This document shows positions 1-6,457 of a DNA stretch of 7,946 nucleotides, piece after piece. Each line of letters opens with the position of its first letter. The first letter of the stretch is position 1. The stretch is taken from positions 1 to 7,946 of the forward strand of contig UROA01000088.1 of NCBI GenBank assembly GCA_900549355.1. The letters are read 5' to 3'. The stretch is from an uncultured Collinsella sp. (GTDB lineage: Bacteria; Actinomycetota; Coriobacteriia; Coriobacteriales; Coriobacteriaceae). Position numbers and translations under genes: made by a program. Under the pieces are notes generated by a model that had not been told where the DNA came from, searched no databases, and was given only the letters and a program-made list of their open reading frames with translations.

Positions 1-12
1 CCGCCATCGCGC

Positions 13-48
13 CCTGCCGATTCCTCGGCGGGTCCCGCTTTTCTTTTT
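13..48 (+). terminator. Probable intrinsic terminator of an upstream gene outside the window
   Basis: An 8-bp hairpin (13-20 with 25-32, loop ttcc) includes one G-U pair that is stable only when read on the + strand. It is followed, after six bases, by a T-rich run (39-48). The gap between stem and T-run is longer than usual, so the call is moderate. If correct, glmM starts a new transcript or depends on readthrough. No convincing promoter is visible between here and glmM. Confidence 0.4.
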
Positions 49-97
49 CGACTAGGGTGGGCGGTTGCATATCGCCTGCTAGGGAAGGAGCGATCCT

Positions 98-1435
98 ATG
101 CCCCAGAACATCTTCGGTACCGACGGCGTCCGTGGCGTCGCCAACGCCGATCTTTCGTGCGACCTCGCGTTTCGCCTGGGTCGCGCGGCGACCAAGTTCC
201 TTGGTCCGGATATCTGCATCGGCCGTGACACGCGCCTTTCGGGCACCATGCTCGAGAGCGCTCTGACCGCCGGCATTATGGCCGAGGGCGGCCGCCCGCA
301 TTGCTGCGGCGTCATCCCCACGCCTGCCGTGGCACTGCTCACTGTTCAGAACGAGCTCGACGGCGGCATCGTCATCTCTGCTTCGCATAATCCACCGGAG
401 TTCAACGGCATCAAGTTCTTTAGCCGCAAGGGTATGAAGCTTCCCGATGCTGTCGAGGAAGAGATCAGCGCCTGGGTCATGTCCGAGGAAGCCATGGCTG
501 CCGACACGCTGCCGACTGGCGCCGGCGTGGGCCACATCATCAAGATGAAGGACGCCCGCAAGGCATACGTCGACCACGCCATCGATACGCTTGATGGCCT
601 GAGGCTCGACGGCCTGGTCGTTGCCGTCGACTGCGGTCACGGTGCTTCCTGCCAGACTACGCCCGCCGCGCTGCAGCGCCTGGGTGCCACGGTGCACGCT
701 ATCAACACCGATTACTGCGGCACCGACATTAACGTTGAGTGCGGCTCTACGCACCTCGAGCCCCTGCGCGAGCTCGTGCTGCGCACCCATGCTGACATCG
801 GTCTGGCCCACGACGGCGACGCCGACCGCGTACTGTTCGTGGACAGCGAGGGCAATGAGATCGACGGTGACTACATCCTGGCTATCTGCGGTTCTGACCT
901 CGCCGCTCGCGGCAAGCTCGCTAACTCCGAGATCGTTTCGACCGTCATGTGCAACCTGGGCTTCTCCATCGCTATGAAGGAGCAGGGCTTCGAGATGGTC
1001 CAGACCGCCGTGGGCGACCGCTACGTTCTGGAGCGCATGCTCGCGGACGGCGCCGTCATCGGCGGCGAACAGTCCGGCCACATCATCTTCCTGGAGCACA
1101 ACACCACCGGCGATGGCCTGGTGACGGCTCTGCAGCTGCTGGCCGTGCTCAAGCGCACCGGTCGTACCCTCACCGATCTTTCCGGCATCATGAAGAAGTA
1201 CCCGCAGGTGCTCGTCAACGTGCATTCCGACAACAAGGCCGGCTTGGACGATTGCCAGCCCATCTGGGATGCCGTCGCTGCTGCCGAGAAGGAGCTTGAC
1301 GGCCGCGGCCGCATTCTGGTGCGCCCGAGCGGTACCGAGCCGCTGGTCCGTGTGATGGCCGAGGCTGAGACGCACGAGCTGACCCAGCGCGTTGTTGACG
1401 ACATCGTCGAGGTTGTCAAGCGCGAACTTCCCTAA
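98..1435 (+). CDS. glmM: Phosphoglucosamine mutase GlmM
   Basis: Interconverts glucosamine-6-phosphate and glucosamine-1-phosphate in the cytoplasm, the step that commits amino sugar to UDP-GlcNAc and peptidoglycan. The 445-residue length is normal for the family. All four signatures of the alpha-D-phosphohexomutase fold are visible. The catalytic phosphoserine loop ISASHNP carries Ser96. The Mg-binding loop DGDADR lies at 239-244. The sugar-binding loop GGEQSGH is at 322-328, and the phosphate-binding loop RPSGTEP at 409-415. The N-terminus FGTDGVRG (6-13) is typical of GlmM rather than of phosphomannomutase. The ATG is preceded by an AGGAG ribosome-binding site about 7 bases upstream. Codon use is strongly biased to C-ending codons, as in well-expressed genes. 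It is followed after 71 bp by the EIIA gene on the same strand with no terminator between, so cotranscription is possible. Confidence 0.97.
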   Translation: MPQNIFGTDGVRGVANADLSCDLAFRLGRAATKFLGPDICIGRDTRLSGTMLESALTAGIMAEGGRPHCCGVIPTPAVALLTVQNELDGGIVISASHNPPEFNGIKFFSRKGMKLPDAVEEEISAWVMSEEAMAADTLPTGAGVGHIIKMKDARKAYVDHAIDTLDGLRLDGLVVAVDCGHGASCQTTPAALQRLGATVHAINTDYCGTDINVECGSTHLEPLRELVLRTHADIGLAHDGDADRVLFVDSEGNEIDGDYILAICGSDLAARGKLANSEIVSTVMCNLGFSIAMKEQGFEMVQTAVGDRYVLERMLADGAVIGGEQSGHIIFLEHNTTGDGLVTALQLLAVLKRTGRTLTDLSGIMKKYPQVLVNVHSDNKAGLDDCQPIWDAVAAAEKELDGRGRILVRPSGTEPLVRVMAEAETHELTQRVVDDIVEVVKRELP

Positions 1436-1496
1436 TGGTCAAAACCCGTTGCCAAGTGGTAAACTGTTAAGGTTATTTTGATTGATTGGTATGTCC

Positions 1497-1504
1497 GAGG
1501 GGGA
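1497..1504 (+). promoter_or_regulatory. Ribosome-binding site fixing the EIIA start at 1507
   Basis: A GAGGGGGA purine run sits just before the ATG at 1507. The frame is also open to a TTG at 1486, but that codon has no Shine-Dalgarno sequence, and starting there would put this run inside the coding region. The ATG at 1507 also gives a protein beginning MFTKVL, which fits the family N-terminus. Confidence 0.8.
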
Positions 1505-1506
1505 GC

Positions 1507-2004
1507 ATGTTCACTAAAGTCCTAAGGTCTTTTGGTATGCGTGGTCGAGTCCTTACGCTGGATGCTCCCATCTCGGGCGACGTCATTCCGCTTTCTGAGG
1601 TAAACGATCAGACGTTTGCCACCGGCCTTTTGGGCCAGGGCGTGGCGATTCAGCCCACCGGAACGCGTGTGATTGCACCGGCTGACGCCAAGGTCGAGGC
1701 CATTTTTCCCACGGGACACGCCGTTGCGCTTAACACGGTCGATGGCTTGGACGTGCTCATCCACGTTGGTTTGGACACTGTTCAGCTCGAGGGCAAGCAC
1801 TTTACCGTACATGCGCAAGTGGGTGACATCGTCCATAAGGGCGATGTACTCATTGAGTTCGATCGCGAGGCAATTGCTGCCGAGGGCTACGATGTGACGG
1901 TTCCCATCTTGGTGTGCAACTCCGTTGAGTTCTCAAGCATCAAGGGCTCCGTTGGTGTGCATGTCGAAGAGATGGACCAACTCATCGTTGCTCGCGAGCG
2001 CTAG
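1507..2004 (+). CDS. PTS glucose-family EIIA component (Crr-like, stand-alone)
   Basis: A 165-residue single-domain IIA protein of the glucose/GlcNAc (EIIA-Glc) family. It receives phosphate from HPr and passes it to a membrane IIB/IIC permease; in many bacteria it also signals sugar availability. The length matches free-standing Crr. The core begins with DAPISGDVIPL (19-29). The phosphorylatable histidine is His86 in LIHVGLDTVQLEG, and the supporting active-site histidine is His71 in FPTGHAVAL; both are present. The C-terminal strand KGDVLIEFD (111-119) is also typical. It ends in tandem stops (TAG TAA, 2002-2007). No EIIBC partner lies in the window, so the sugar cannot be assigned. The position between glmM and nagB suggests glucose or N-acetylglucosamine. 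The crr symbol is withheld because the partner permease is unknown. Confidence 0.93.
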   Translation: MFTKVLRSFGMRGRVLTLDAPISGDVIPLSEVNDQTFATGLLGQGVAIQPTGTRVIAPADAKVEAIFPTGHAVALNTVDGLDVLIHVGLDTVQLEGKHFTVHAQVGDIVHKGDVLIEFDREAIAAEGYDVTVPILVCNSVEFSSIKGSVGVHVEEMDQLIVARER

Positions 2005-2026
2005 TAAGTGCACGTGGCCATTAGCC

Positions 2027-2032
2027 TACAAT
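2027..2032 (+). promoter_or_regulatory. Candidate -10 box upstream of the nagB leader
   Basis: TACAAT differs from the consensus TATAAT at one position. It lies in the short A+T-richer stretch after the EIIA stop codons. No good -35 hexamer stands 16-18 bases upstream. If used, transcription would begin near 2039 and produce a leader of roughly 235 nt before nagB, starting with the 2045-2078 hairpin. Weak on its own. Confidence 0.3.
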
Positions 2033-2044
2033 TCAAACACGTTT

Positions 2045-2078
2045 ACGGAGGGCGCCCTTGAAAGAGGACGCCCTCCGT
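2045..2078 (+). repeat. Perfect 10-bp inverted repeat at the head of the nagB leader
   Basis: ACGGAGGGCG (2045-2054) and CGCCCTCCGT (2069-2078) are exact reverse complements around a 14-base loop. As RNA this is a very stable hairpin. No U-run follows on + (the next bases are ggcaagatgg) and no A-run precedes it, so it is not a standard intrinsic terminator for either strand. It could stabilise the 5' end of the nagB message, be a processing site after EIIA, or be part of the regulatory RNA downstream. Confidence 0.8.
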
Positions 2079-2093
2079 GGCAAGATGGGATTT

Positions 2094-2278
2094 GTCCGAG
2101 GCTAAACAGCTTTGGGTCACCGTGGACGGGCAGGGGCCTCGACGCGGTTAGACACGAGACACATACATTACGCGACCTCGCCCTGGTGGCCGCACACGTT
2201 GGTTGCGGCCGACGCGGGCCGCGGGCAAGTGCTTGTAAGGGAGCCTTGCCTCTCTTGTACGAGAAAGGACGCGTAATG
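2094..2278 (+). promoter_or_regulatory. Structured nagB leader RNA that can sequester the SD and start codon
   Basis: CATTACGCG (2166-2174) is the exact complement of CGCGTAATG (2270-2278), which contains the nagB AUG. After one A-A mismatch, CCT (2176-2178) pairs with AGG (2266-2268) of the Shine-Dalgarno sequence, giving 12 pairs over 13 positions. Inside this closing stem two helices are visible. One is 2187-2194/2204-2211, extended by 2180-2183/2216-2219. The other is 2223-2233/2242-2251, ten pairs with one bulge. A small TCTC/GAGA hairpin (2251-2254/2261-2264) may add a further arm, although it shares base 2251 with the previous helix. A competing fold pairs 2128-2134 with 2176-2183 and 2143-2146 with 2171-2174, and would release the start. 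The frame is open through this stretch, but there is no recognisable protein in it. I recognise no known riboswitch class; the base pairing is seen, the switching is inferred. Confidence 0.6.
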
Positions 2279-3004
2279 AAGATCATTAAAGCTAAAGACT
2301 ACGAGGATATGAGCCGCAAGGCCGCTAATATCATCTCGGCCCAGGTTATCCTCAAGCCCGACTGTGTGCTGGGCCTTGCCACCGGCTCCACCCCGATTGG
2401 TGCCTACAAGCAGCTCGCCGCTTGGTACGAGAAGGGTGACGTCGACTTTGCCGAGGTCAGCACCTACAACCTCGACGAGTATCGTGGCCTTTCGCACGAC
2501 GATCCCCAGAGCTACCACTACTTTATGCGTGAGAACTTCTTCGATCACATCAACATCGACCTGAACAACACGCATGTGCCCGATGGCTCCAATCCCGACG
2601 CTGCCGCTGCCTGCTCTGAGTACGACAAGATCGTCGCTGCTGCCGGTTACCCTGATCTGCAGCTGCTCGGCATCGGTAACAACGGTCACATTGGCTTCAA
2701 CGAGCCCGATGACCACTTCTCCAAGGGTACGCACTGCGTCGACCTTACCGAGAGCACTATTCAGGCCAACAGCCGCCTGTTCGACAGCATCGACGACGTG
2801 CCCCGTCAGGCCTACACCATGGGCACTCAGACCATCATGTATGCCCGCATGATCCTGGTCGTCGCCAACGGCGAGGCCAAGGCGCAGGCCGTACATGACA
2901 TGTGCTATGGTCCGGTTACCCCCCAGTGCCCTGCCTCGATCCTGCAACTGCACACCAACTGCGTTGTCGTTGCCGACGAGGCCGCCCTTTCGCTCTGCAA
3001 GTAG
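2276..3004 (+). CDS. nagB: Glucosamine-6-phosphate deaminase NagB
   Basis: Converts glucosamine-6-phosphate to fructose-6-phosphate and ammonia, the last committed step of amino-sugar catabolism. The 242 residues match the short Bacillus-type NagB, which lacks the C-terminal extension of the enterobacterial enzyme. The phosphate-binding loop GLATGSTPIG is at 33-42. The general-base aspartate is Asp67 in NLDEYRGL. The active-site segment GIGNNGHIGFNEP (132-144) holds Asn136, His138 and Glu143. The Asn replaces the Asp of the E. coli enzyme, as is usual in the Bacillus-type group. SILQLH (221-226) is the expected C-terminal motif. The start is fixed by AAAGGA (2264-2269), six bases before the ATG. 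The open frame continues upstream to 1925, but that part is leader and EIIA sequence in another frame. Translation is probably controlled by the leader structure that can cover this start. Confidence 0.96.
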   Translation: MKIIKAKDYEDMSRKAANIISAQVILKPDCVLGLATGSTPIGAYKQLAAWYEKGDVDFAEVSTYNLDEYRGLSHDDPQSYHYFMRENFFDHINIDLNNTHVPDGSNPDAAAACSEYDKIVAAAGYPDLQLLGIGNNGHIGFNEPDDHFSKGTHCVDLTESTIQANSRLFDSIDDVPRQAYTMGTQTIMYARMILVVANGEAKAQAVHDMCYGPVTPQCPASILQLHTNCVVVADEAALSLCK

Positions 3005-3036
3005 CGATAGCCTATCACCTCGACATAGCTTTGCCG

Positions 3037-3064
3037 AAGGCCTCCGCTTTGCGGGGGCCTTTTT
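3037..3064 (+). terminator. Intrinsic terminator of nagB
   Basis: An 11-bp stem (3037-3047 with 3051-3061), including one G-U pair valid on the + strand, closes a TTT loop and runs directly into a run of five T (3060-3064). It lies 33 bases after the nagB stop and separates the amino-sugar genes from the regulator. Confidence 0.92.
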
Positions 3065-3203
3065 GCTGAGCGCGCGCCGTGTGCTTGACGAAAATCTTGC
3101 CGCGAACTTGACGGGTGCGTCAGGTGCAGCATGATTCATTCCATAACAGATACTATGCATAAATGCTATGAAAAGGTCGTAGACGGTAGCTGGCGTTAGG
3201 TGA

Positions 3204-3213
3204 GTTGCGCAAC
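3204..3213. repeat. Perfect palindrome GTTGCGCAAC
   Basis: A 10-bp self-complementary sequence lies about 240 bp upstream of the regulator start. Seven bases of it (TGCGCAA) recur at 3281-3287. It could be a dimer-binding operator or chance in a moderately G+C-rich interval; nothing nearby decides. Confidence 0.35.
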
Positions 3214-3374
3214 ACAATTGAACAGCGCTCATTTGAGGTACACTGCCAAAGGATGGGACAAGCTGGCAAGCGCATTGACCTGCGCAAAGACTGATTGGTT
3301 GGGGGATAAGTTTCAATCGGACCACGCTGAACAAAAACTTGCCATTTGCGTACCAACAAACATCCTAAACCGTA

Positions 3375-3417
3375 GTATCGCTCTATTCATCTAGCGATAC
3401 ATATGGTCTAGCGTTAC
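3375..3417. promoter_or_regulatory. Putative operator array upstream of the STAND-BTAD regulator
   Basis: GTATCGCT (3375-3382) and AGCGATAC (3393-3400) form a perfect 8-bp inverted repeat with a 10-bp centre. The right arm, as TCTAGCGATAC (3390-3400), is repeated as TCTAGCGTTAC (3407-3417) with one change and a register of exactly 17 bp. There are thus three related half-sites within 43 bp, ending 31 bp before the regulator start codon. BTAD-type winged-helix regulators commonly bind short direct repeats near promoters, so autoregulation is a reasonable inference. The inverted pair could also form an RNA hairpin in the 5' leader. No clear -35/-10 pair is visible here. Confidence 0.5.
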
Positions 3418-3448
3418 GGTGTCCATGTGGTCGAGTTGAGGAGCGGGC

Positions 3449-6400
3449 ATGGTTAACGATTTGGGCAATATGGACGACCTCGAGCTTATGCCGCTGGGCA
3501 GTAGTTATACGGTGCGGCGCGATCGCTTGATGAACGAACTTATCGCCAAGGGCCGAAAGGCCGGCATCGTAGTCCTCTACGCGCCTGATGGCTTTGGGAA
3601 AACCTCGGTGCTGCTGCAGTATGCCCAAGAGGTTAAAAACGATCCGATGCGAGGTCCCGTGCGGATCATTGAGGCAGACCGCGCCATTGGGCGCGAGGTG
3701 TTTATGCAGCTCGAGGTCGTTACCGAAGAGCTTAAGGACAAGCCGCACTCCCTGATTGCAATCGATAACGTGCCTAACCTCAGCCAGGGCGAGACCAAGG
3801 AGCTGATCGACCGAATCCGAAGCCTACGTGCTATGGGGGTTGGGGTCTTTATGAGCTGCCGTCCTTCGAATCGCCAGCTGATTCATGGACTGGGCGATTC
3901 GATTAAAGTCAACGCGCAGATGCTCAAGGTGCATGCCTATGAGTATTCGGCGTGGGCATCTGCGTTTTCGATCAGCACATCGCTCGACTTCTATCAGCTT
4001 ACGCAGGGCGTGCCCGAGCTCGTCTCGGCTATGCAGTCGGGACTATACGGGCAGGGAGACGTTGCCCAGATGCTCGAAAACGAGATCGTCAATATCTACG
4101 GTGCGGCACTTGTTGATCTGGCGTCGCTCGAGAACAACGCCCTGTTTAGTGTGGCATGCTTGATGGTCTTAATGGGTGAGGGCAATATTTCGGAGCTCGA
4201 GGCTTGCGGCGTTAGACTTTCGGCGATTGACCAGTCCTATCTTGTCCGCGATTATCCCATTTTTGGCGTTGATCCGGCAGACCGGAGCTTTACCTGCTTG
4301 GGTACCGAGGACAACGCGCGTCTGCGATTGCGCAAGCTGGTCGCCGAAATTCGCCCCGAACTCGTTGTGCGGGCGGCGCGTATATTGATTAAAGCGGGGC
4401 GCTGCGATACCGCGATGGACCTTGCTGACGCGTTTTTGGACCGCAGTGCGGTGTTGGAGCTTGCCGGGCAGTATGGGGTCGATCTGGCCCTGACGGGGCA
4501 TGGAGGGGATGTTTGCCGCGCGGCGCTGGGAAAGACCGAGGCAGATGGCCAGGCATCGGAGCCGACGCCTGACGAGGCGCTCGGCATCTATCTGGCGGCG
4601 GTGAGCGTCTCCAATACAAAGCTAGCGCGGTATATGGCCTCAATTATCGAGCATGCGGGCGAGCAAGCGATTTGCGAGCTCGATCCCGTGTCGTGGAAGG
4701 TGGCGCACGCGTTTACGGCTGCCTGTTATGGAGATGGTGGTCTGGGGCTTCCGGCAAGCCATACGGCGTTGGAAAGTGAGGTGTCTTGTGCCGCACTCGA
4801 CATGCTGTCCGCACATGTCGAGATAAAGCATGGGCTGACCGAGCGGGCGAAGGGTGGTGAGATCCTCGCGGGGCTCAAAACGGATAAGGCCTACGATTGT
4901 GAGCTCGATATCGCGGGGACGTTTGTGCGAGCGGACCGCATGTTGACGGAGCTATTTGATGGGTCGTATGCAGGGACTGACGAGCGTGATGACGAGATGG
5001 CCCTGACGCTCGAGGCACTCGAAGCGCGTGGAATCCGAGCACTCGCCATCTGGGTGCGCATGGTATTATCGGCGCGGCGTCTGCTTGCCGGCATGCCGGT
5101 GACCGACGAGCAGGCATTCAATGAGCTCGACCGTTTTGCCGTGCGCGTGCGTGACAATCAAGTCCAGTTGTTTGGCTTGATACTGGAAGGCTGGCAGTCG
5201 CTGGCTGAGGGGCGTCCGGTCAATGCCAAATTCCGTGCGGTGCAGGTGCTCAGACTTGCCGAGGAATCGATTGGATACATACGCGACAACGCACTGTTGC
5301 TAGAGCGCGCGGCGTACTTACGCAATACATCGATGGTATCGGTGCGCGAAGAGGCAGAGCTGCTCGATTTGAGCCGAACGCAGGTCGGTGGTGCCGAGGC
5401 ATGGATGGTGGCGCTGCATTTGGCCTCCGCGGGCCGCGATAGCGACCTTGCAGCCTGGATGTCCATGAATCGCCCAGGGATTTTGGATCCGTCGTATCGG
5501 CTGTTTGCGCGTCTTGCGATGCATTGTCTGGGTGAGCCGGCTGCTAGAATTCGAAAGAAGCTCCCGGTGCGCGAGCTGTCGCGGTATTCGCTGCGTGACG
5601 ACTTTGAGGGCGAAGGCGAGCGTCTGTTCCAGGCCGGCGATGCCGAGGGTGTCGATGTGATTGGCCATATCGAGATCCGCATGTTTGGGGCGTTTCGCGC
5701 CGAGCGCGACGGGTTTCCCATCACGGATAAGATGTGGCGCCGCAAGAAAGCGGCGACGCTTGCCGAGCGGCTTTGGCTGGGCGCTGCGGGGCTTGGCTCC
5801 GCGCGCAACCTGTGGACGGAGTATATCGCGACATGGCCCCATGCCGAGTTCAATAGCGCCCGTAACAATCTGTACTCGACGATATCGCGCCTGCGTTCGG
5901 CCTTGGGGCCCGCACCGGATGGCAAGTCGTGTGTGCTGATTCAAAACGAGTGCATTGGGCTTAACGGCGATTACGTCAAGACCGACGTGCGGTTATTTGA
6001 TCAGATAAGCCGCGAAGTTTTGGGAAATCGCACGGGTGCGCGCGGACCCCATCTGATCGAGCTGTGCCTTAAGATCGAGCAGCTCTACGCCGGCCCGTTG
6101 TATGTTCCCAATGGTTGTAATCCCACCTACTTTTTGCGTATGCGGCGCATTATGGAATCGAAGTATATCGACTGCATGATTCGGGGCGCGAATGCCGCCC
6201 TAGAAGAAAACGACCAGCAGTCGGCGGTATGGCTGGTGGAGTCGGGGCTGCGGCAAGAGACGGCGCGCGAGGACATGGTGCGTTGCGCTATGCGCGTCTA
6301 CGGTGCGGCGGGGCGACGACGCGATATCGTCGAGCTGTACAGTGGGCATATGCATCACCTGAGGGAGCAGGTCAATGGCGTGCCCGAGCCCGAGACGCGG

Positions 6401-6457
6401 CGTCTATACGAGCGCTTGGTGGAGGGCAGGCTTAACCGCGTGCTCGTCGAGCGATAA
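3449..6457 (+). CDS. Large transcriptional regulator: N-terminal STAND (MalT/LAL-type) ATPase, C-terminal winged helix plus BTAD
   Basis: A 1002-residue cytoplasmic signal-integrating regulator; the ligand is unknown. Residues about 20-200 form the ATPase. The P-loop APDGFGKTS (45-53) is the MalT/LuxR-large type, the Walker B strand is SLIAID with Asp106, and FMSCRPS (134-140) occupies the arginine-bearing sensor strand. LTQGVPELVSAM (184-195) matches the MalT lid motif. Residues about 210-735 are helix-rich, probably degenerate TPR-like repeats that sense or oligomerise. GHIEIRMFGAF (739-749) opens an OmpR-like winged helix whose likely recognition helix is about 802-819. BTAD helical repeats follow to about 995. 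In AfsR the winged helix and BTAD are N-terminal and the ATPase follows; here the order is reversed. GAGGAG (3438-3443) lies five bases before the ATG. Codon choice is less biased than in glmM or nagB, suggesting low expression. Nothing in the sequence identifies its target genes. Confidence 0.88.
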   Translation: MVNDLGNMDDLELMPLGSSYTVRRDRLMNELIAKGRKAGIVVLYAPDGFGKTSVLLQYAQEVKNDPMRGPVRIIEADRAIGREVFMQLEVVTEELKDKPHSLIAIDNVPNLSQGETKELIDRIRSLRAMGVGVFMSCRPSNRQLIHGLGDSIKVNAQMLKVHAYEYSAWASAFSISTSLDFYQLTQGVPELVSAMQSGLYGQGDVAQMLENEIVNIYGAALVDLASLENNALFSVACLMVLMGEGNISELEACGVRLSAIDQSYLVRDYPIFGVDPADRSFTCLGTEDNARLRLRKLVAEIRPELVVRAARILIKAGRCDTAMDLADAFLDRSAVLELAGQYGVDLALTGHGGDVCRAALGKTEADGQASEPTPDEALGIYLAAVSVSNTKLARYMASIIEHAGEQAICELDPVSWKVAHAFTAACYGDGGLGLPASHTALESEVSCAALDMLSAHVEIKHGLTERAKGGEILAGLKTDKAYDCELDIAGTFVRADRMLTELFDGSYAGTDERDDEMALTLEALEARGIRALAIWVRMVLSARRLLAGMPVTDEQAFNELDRFAVRVRDNQVQLFGLILEGWQSLAEGRPVNAKFRAVQVLRLAEESIGYIRDNALLLERAAYLRNTSMVSVREEAELLDLSRTQVGGAEAWMVALHLASAGRDSDLAAWMSMNRPGILDPSYRLFARLAMHCLGEPAARIRKKLPVRELSRYSLRDDFEGEGERLFQAGDAEGVDVIGHIEIRMFGAFRAERDGFPITDKMWRRKKAATLAERLWLGAAGLGSARNLWTEYIATWPHAEFNSARNNLYSTISRLRSALGPAPDGKSCVLIQNECIGLNGDYVKTDVRLFDQISREVLGNRTGARGPHLIELCLKIEQLYAGPLYVPNGCNPTYFLRMRRIMESKYIDCMIRGANAALEENDQQSAVWLVESGLRQETAREDMVRCAMRVYGAAGRRRDIVELYSGHMHHLREQVNGVPEPETRRLYERLVEGRLNRVLVER

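Larger units (their letters stand above)
3065..3448 (+). other. Long non-coding interval between nagB and the regulator
   Basis: This 384-bp stretch is visibly poorer in G+C than its neighbours and contains no persuasive gene. The longest + frame (3200-3394, GTG start) has no ribosome-binding site, unbiased codons and no recognisable motif. It holds TTGACG boxes at 3082 and 3108; the second stands 16 bases before CATGAT (3130), a weak promoter candidate. It also holds the palindrome GTTGCGCAAC (3204-3213) and the repeat array at 3375-3417. It is most likely the control region of the large regulator, with room for a small RNA. No tRNA or known RNA motif is seen. Confidence 0.6.

Noticed and set aside
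1449..1477. Promoter before the EIIA gene (TTGCCA with GTTATT)
   Set aside because: The -35 is acceptable and the spacing is 17, but the -10 match is poor. Not strong enough to report as a feature.
1925..2275. In-frame N-terminal extension of nagB
   Set aside because: It overlaps the end of the EIIA gene in another frame and has no family similarity. The family-length protein starts at 2276 with a good ribosome-binding site.
2005..2275. glmS ribozyme, RNase P RNA, tmRNA or SRP RNA
   Set aside because: None of the conserved core sequences of these RNAs that I know appear here. A covariance-model search would settle it.
2168..3334. 388-codon open frame on the - strand opposite nagB
   Set aside because: It is antisense to a clearly conserved gene, shows no recognisable motif and runs through the nagB terminator. 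Long antisense frames are expected opposite codon-biased G+C-rich genes.
3200..3394. Possible small protein in the nagB-regulator gap
   Set aside because: GTG start without a ribosome-binding site, unbiased codons, no motif, and it overlaps the operator repeats.
5158..5944. Overlapping - strand frames of 208 and 255 codons inside the regulator
   Set aside because: They are antisense to the winged-helix and repeat region of a continuous 1002-residue frame, with low-complexity Ser/Arg/Ala composition typical of shadow translation.
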